From assembly GCA_036501345.1 (NCBI GenBank), contig DASYAN010000142.1, positions 1 to 17,289 of the forward strand: DNA of 17,289 bases, given 5' to 3'. Shown piece by piece: positions 14,665 through 17,289 of this stretch. Each line of letters starts with the position of its first letter. Position 1 is the first letter of the stretch. The position numbers were made by a program, and so were the translations under genes. The notes beneath the pieces were generated by a model, which had not been told where the DNA came from, did no database searches, and saw only the letters and a program-made list of their open reading frames with translations. Origin of the DNA: DASYAN01 sp036501345. GTDB taxonomy: Bacteria > Chloroflexota > Ktedonobacteria > Ktedonobacterales > Ktedonobacteraceae.

Positions 14665-16275
14665 TCAGTTCATTCTCTTGCCCACGATATCACGTGGGAA
14701 AAAGATAGCGTGGTGTGCTCCGTGTTTGGCCTCAGCGATAGGATCAAAAGGCCAACCTTCCTTGTGCATACAACCATAGCAGAAATTCTTATGCAGATAG
14801 TTGAGCCCTTGCCCACTCTCACGGGCGTAATGAATTGAATCGTCCTCACGGACGTAATGAATTGAATCGTCCTCACGGGCGCAATGAATTGGGCCCCTAC
14901 CTTCACTCGCAATGAATTGCGATTTATCGTCATCGGTAACCCGATTCATCGCGTCCTCTCGATTTATTGCACGCTCTAGTCCTGCCAGACTGAGGTAGCC
15001 CAGGCTATCCACACCAATATAGTCCGCAACTTCCTGGATACTGCGACCAGCAGCAATCAGCTCGGATTCCTGAGGAATATCGATGCCAAAGTAGCAGGGA
15101 TGGCGCAACGGTGGTGCACTGGAGCGCAGGTGAATTTCTTTAACACCACGATTGCGCAGTGCGGACACCAGACGCTTCATAGTATTACCACGCACAATCG
15201 AGTCGTCAACGATAATCAACCGGGCTCCCTCGATCTTGGGCTGAACAAAATTGAACTTTAGATCAATCTCTAACTCACGTAAGCGCTGATCAGGCTTGAT
15301 AAAAGAACGGTCACTATAGCGGTTTTTGATAATTGCCTGCCCATAAGGGATACCCGCTTCAGCAGCATAGCCTAACGCCGAAGGGATAGATGAATCGGGA
15401 ACCGGAACGACCAGATCGGCTTCAACGGGATACTCCCTTGCCAGTTCACGGCCCAAAGCCTCACGAACATTGTAGACATACGCGTTGTTCAAAAGGCTCG
15501 TAGCATCGGAAAAGTAAATGTGTTCGAAGACGCAGAGTGAATGGCGCGGAGACTTGCCCAAGATCTCTGCATGCAAGCCGCTTTCATCGATAGTAATAAA
15601 TTCACCAGGCTCAACCTCGCGTACATATGTTGCTCCCATGCGATCTAATGCGCATGATTCGGAGACTACAATCCAGGTATTAGCAATACGGCCAATACAG
15701 AGAGGACGTATGCCCCACGGATCACGCATAGCGTAAAGTTTGCCCTCAGCCAGCATAACAAGACTGTACGATCCTCGCAGGAGCGGGAAAGTGGCAATCA
15801 TACGCTCGCGTAGTGTGTGACCTTGCGCATACAAGAGCAATAAAGCAATGACTTCGCTCTCGGTGGTCGAATTAAACATATCCGCCGTGAAGTGTCTGCG
15901 CAGTGGTTTGTCATTGACAATATTCCCATTATGAGCTAGAGCGATGGTATCACACTGACCATTTCTCTCTACGACAAAGGGGCCAGCGTTCTCGACACAG
16001 CTGGAACCAGTTGTAGAGTAGCGCACATGCCCAATACCACATTGCGCGACGGGGAGACTAGTACCGGAGTCTTGAAAGACTTCGCGTACCTTGCCCATAC
16101 CGGCACGATGAACAATCTGTCCATCGCTATCATACACGGCCATCCCAGCGCTTTCCTGTCCCCGATGTTGTAAGGCAGTGAGGGCCAGGGTGATATAGCG
16201 CCGCACATCAAGTTTCTCTTCATCTTTAGGCATATACATACCTACTATTCCACATGCGTCGCGTAGTCGCTCCAT
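14665..16275 (-). CDS. purF: Amidophosphoribosyltransferase (PurF) with expanded C-terminal linker
   Basis: PurF makes phosphoribosylamine from PRPP and glutamine, the committed step. The 536 residues are more than the usual 470-500. A propeptide MERLRDA precedes the nucleophile C8 (ACGIVG). Glutaminase motifs are QHRGQES (36-42), GHVRYSTTG (82-90) and AHNGNI (114-119). The PRPP loop is IIVDDSIVRGNT (354-365). C248, C394, C499 and C502 match the four iron-sulfur ligands of Bacillus PurF (FEHIYF, RHPCYFGID and CYGC contexts), so this is the cluster-bearing type. Between about 440 and 495 an extra polar segment contains IHYVREDDS repeats encoded by a 27-bp minisatellite. GAGGGAG seven bases before the ATG is the ribosome site. 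purC ends 13 bp upstream. Confidence 0.97.
   Translation of the reverse strand: MERLRDACGIVGMYMPKDEEKLDVRRYITLALTALQHRGQESAGMAVYDSDGQIVHRAGMGKVREVFQDSGTSLPVAQCGIGHVRYSTTGSSCVENAGPFVVERNGQCDTIALAHNGNIVNDKPLRRHFTADMFNSTTESEVIALLLLYAQGHTLRERMIATFPLLRGSYSLVMLAEGKLYAMRDPWGIRPLCIGRIANTWIVVSESCALDRMGATYVREVEPGEFITIDESGLHAEILGKSPRHSLCVFEHIYFSDATSLLNNAYVYNVREALGRELAREYPVEADLVVPVPDSSIPSALGYAAEAGIPYGQAIIKNRYSDRSFIKPDQRLRELEIDLKFNFVQPKIEGARLIIVDDSIVRGNTMKRLVSALRNRGVKEIHLRSSAPPLRHPCYFGIDIPQESELIAAGRSIQEVADYIGVDSLGYLSLAGLERAINREDAMNRVTDDDKSQFIASEGRGPIHCAREDDSIHYVREDDSIHYARESGQGLNYLHKNFCYGCMHKEGWPFDPIAEAKHGAHHAIFFPRDIVGKRMN
14821..14891. repeat. 27-bp in-frame minisatellite within purF
   Basis: Units 14821-14847 and 14848-14874 (beginning ACGGGCGTAATGAATTGAAT) differ at one base; a third, partial unit covers 14875-14891. 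AATGAATTG recurs once more at 14911-14919, a decayed fourth unit. Twenty-seven bases are nine codons, so copy-number change keeps the frame and only lengthens a linker (IHYVREDDS units) before the C-terminal cysteine pair. Confidence 0.9.
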
Positions 16276-16288
16276 AGCTTGGCTCCCT

Positions 16289-17050
16289 CTATACCTTTAA
16301 TTTTCCTGTCAAGTCTGCCACCAAGGCGTAGCGATCTGCAATATTCTGCAGGGCCTCTGAGGTAACATCTTGCAGGTTTCGATAAACCTGTTTATCTAGC
16401 ATACGAGTTTTGTCGCCTCCAGGCCATAGTCGCCAACTATCATTATCGATCACGTCGGCAACTATCAAATGGTTCTCGGTATCGCGCCCAAACTCGATTT
16501 TGAGATCGACCAGCGTCACATCCACGCTAGCCCAAGCCCGTTCAAGCGTCTCAAAGACACGACGGCCCTGGATGTGCATCCACTCAACCTCTTGTTCTGT
16601 TGCTAAACCTAATCGAATGATATCTTGTGACCAGATCTGTGGATCGTGTCGTGCATCATCCTTCAAAAAAGTCTCAATCAAAACTGGATCAAAGCGTGTC
16701 CCTTCACTAACCTCTGGGTAACGCTTCAAATACGATCCAGTGGCAATGCGCCGTTGGACATGTTCAATCGGTAGCATCTCGCAGTGCCGCACCAACAGGA
16801 CAGTATCACTGACCTGCTTGATGAAGTGAGTGGCAATCTTTGCCTCATTCAGTAAGCGAAAAACGTTTGCAGTCGTAATCGTGCTCCAGCGCGACTTCCC
16901 GCTAATTTCGTTACGCCGGGCCCCATCGCCCGCTGTAATCTGGTCTTTACTGACAATATAGACCAGACTATCGTCGTCGGGATAGGCATATATTTGTTTC
17001 GTCTTCCCCTCTGCTAAGAGAGGGCCAAAGACGGGATTGGTTGTTGACAT
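16289..17050 (-). CDS. purC: Phosphoribosylaminoimidazole-succinocarboxamide synthase (PurC)
   Basis: PurC joins aspartate to CAIR with ATP to form SAICAR. From ATG 17050 the protein has 253 residues, normal for the bacterial enzyme. It starts MSTTNPVFGPLLAEGKTKQI; LLAEGKTKQIY is the usual first ATP motif. MLPIEHVQRRIATGSYLKRY (92-111), FLKDDARHDP (128-137) and LVDLKIEFG are further family signatures. The frame is open to an ATG at 17122, but those 24 extra residues (Lys/Arg-rich) overlap the end of the DinD-like gene and do not look like PurC, so I prefer 17050. The ribosome site there (GAGAAAGAG) is moderate. It heads the purC-purF-purD cluster. Confidence 0.96.
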   Translation of the reverse strand: MSTTNPVFGPLLAEGKTKQIYAYPDDDSLVYIVSKDQITAGDGARRNEISGKSRWSTITTANVFRLLNEAKIATHFIKQVSDTVLLVRHCEMLPIEHVQRRIATGSYLKRYPEVSEGTRFDPVLIETFLKDDARHDPQIWSQDIIRLGLATEQEVEWMHIQGRRVFETLERAWASVDVTLVDLKIEFGRDTENHLIVADVIDNDSWRLWPGGDKTRMLDKQVYRNLQDVTSEALQNIADRYALVADLTGKLKV

Positions 17051-17072
17051 AGTTGGCTCTTTCTCGATTAGC

Positions 17073-17289
17073 TCAATGAGTCTCAATAGCCTTTTCTTCC
17101 TCTTGGATATGCTCATCCTCAAGTTTGCCTATTGTTAGCTCATTTTTGAAATCGACTGCTGATAGTTCTTTGCGACTAATACGATCTAGATACTCCTCAT
17201 TTTCAGGAACACCTTTAAGCTCCTTTAGCTCTTGAAGAGAGTGTCGATAAAGGCCAACATAGCCAGCATCGATGAAAATACCAAAGGAT
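17073..17289 (-). CDS. DinD-like DNA-damage-inducible protein, C-terminal part, probably truncated
   Basis: An open frame enters from the right edge and ends at TGA 17073-17075. Its 71 residues read SFGIFIDAGYVGLYRHSLQE, then LKELKGVPENEEYLDRISRK, ELSAVDFKNELTIGKLEDEH, and end AIETH. E. coli DinD has FAIF..HGYQGLYGG, an EL.A..F....T..KL block and ends this part with TTHFDVGRKVR, so the match is clear in order and spacing. Here the frame stops at TH, losing the conserved VGxxVR segment and the tail. DinD inhibits RecA strand exchange in E. coli; the role of this homologue is unknown. The gene ends 22 bp upstream of purC and could drive or read through into it. The N-terminal part is outside the window. 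Confidence 0.7.
   Translation of the reverse strand, partial: SFGIFIDAGYVGLYRHSLQELKELKGVPENEEYLDRISRKELSAVDFKNELTIGKLEDEHIQEEEKAIETH

Noticed and set aside
14821..14919. CRISPR-like short repeats
   Set aside because: Units are directly adjacent without spacers and lie in frame within purF, so this is a minisatellite.

Overview
The window looks like a chromosomal segment of a Chloroflexota bacterium, probably of the Ktedonobacteria. This is an inference from the style of PurN and PurF and from the zinc-ribbon/bS21 gene pair. No taxonomic marker gene was compared. Housekeeping genes at the right (purine biosynthesis, ribosomal protein bS21, a PHP phosphoesterase) sit next to a left half made mostly of accessory and decaying DNA.

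Left part (1-2500): the 5' part of an AAA15/RloA-type ATPase gene on the minus strand runs off the window edge. It is followed by a single-pass membrane protein with a Pro/Thr/Ser linker and by a complete tRNA-Met(CAT) on the minus strand. Degenerate tRNA-like fragments lie beside that tRNA.

Middle part (2500-8620): this reads as the wreck of a mobile or defence region. It holds (i) a Type ISP restriction-modification gene broken by two large internal deletions and a one-base frameshift; (ii) two small two-helix membrane proteins that look like a tandem duplication, each followed by a minus-strand terminator; (iii) a conserved-looking 157-residue gene broken by two one-base losses, one of them in a run of eight G (+ strand); (iv) a small XRE-type regulator with a strong 11-bp inverted-repeat operator candidate in the divergent gap; (v) a tyrosine recombinase reduced to its core-binding domain; (vi) an uncharacterised 306-residue protein whose C-terminus resembles that same kind of domain; and (vii) a 98-bp non-coding inverted-repeat element that looks like a MITE.

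Right part (8800-17289): a PHP-domain phosphoesterase converges on a zinc-ribbon protein/bS21 operon. Then follow minus-strand purine genes: purN, separated from purC-purF-purD by an unknown 123-residue gene and by an AT-rich D12-class adenine methyltransferase on the opposite strand. PurF, PurD and PurN catalyse steps 1, 2 and 3 of IMP synthesis, and PurC makes SAICAR. PurF carries an in-frame 27-bp minisatellite that expands a linker in front of its C-terminal iron-sulfur cysteines. The window ends in the C-terminal part of a DinD-like gene that stops just before a conserved family motif, 22 bp upstream of purC.

I see no CRISPR array and no complete insertion sequence. The most unusual items are the small membrane protein duplication, the frameshifted gene beside the XRE operator, the two hairpin elements that share a loop motif, and the PurF minisatellite.
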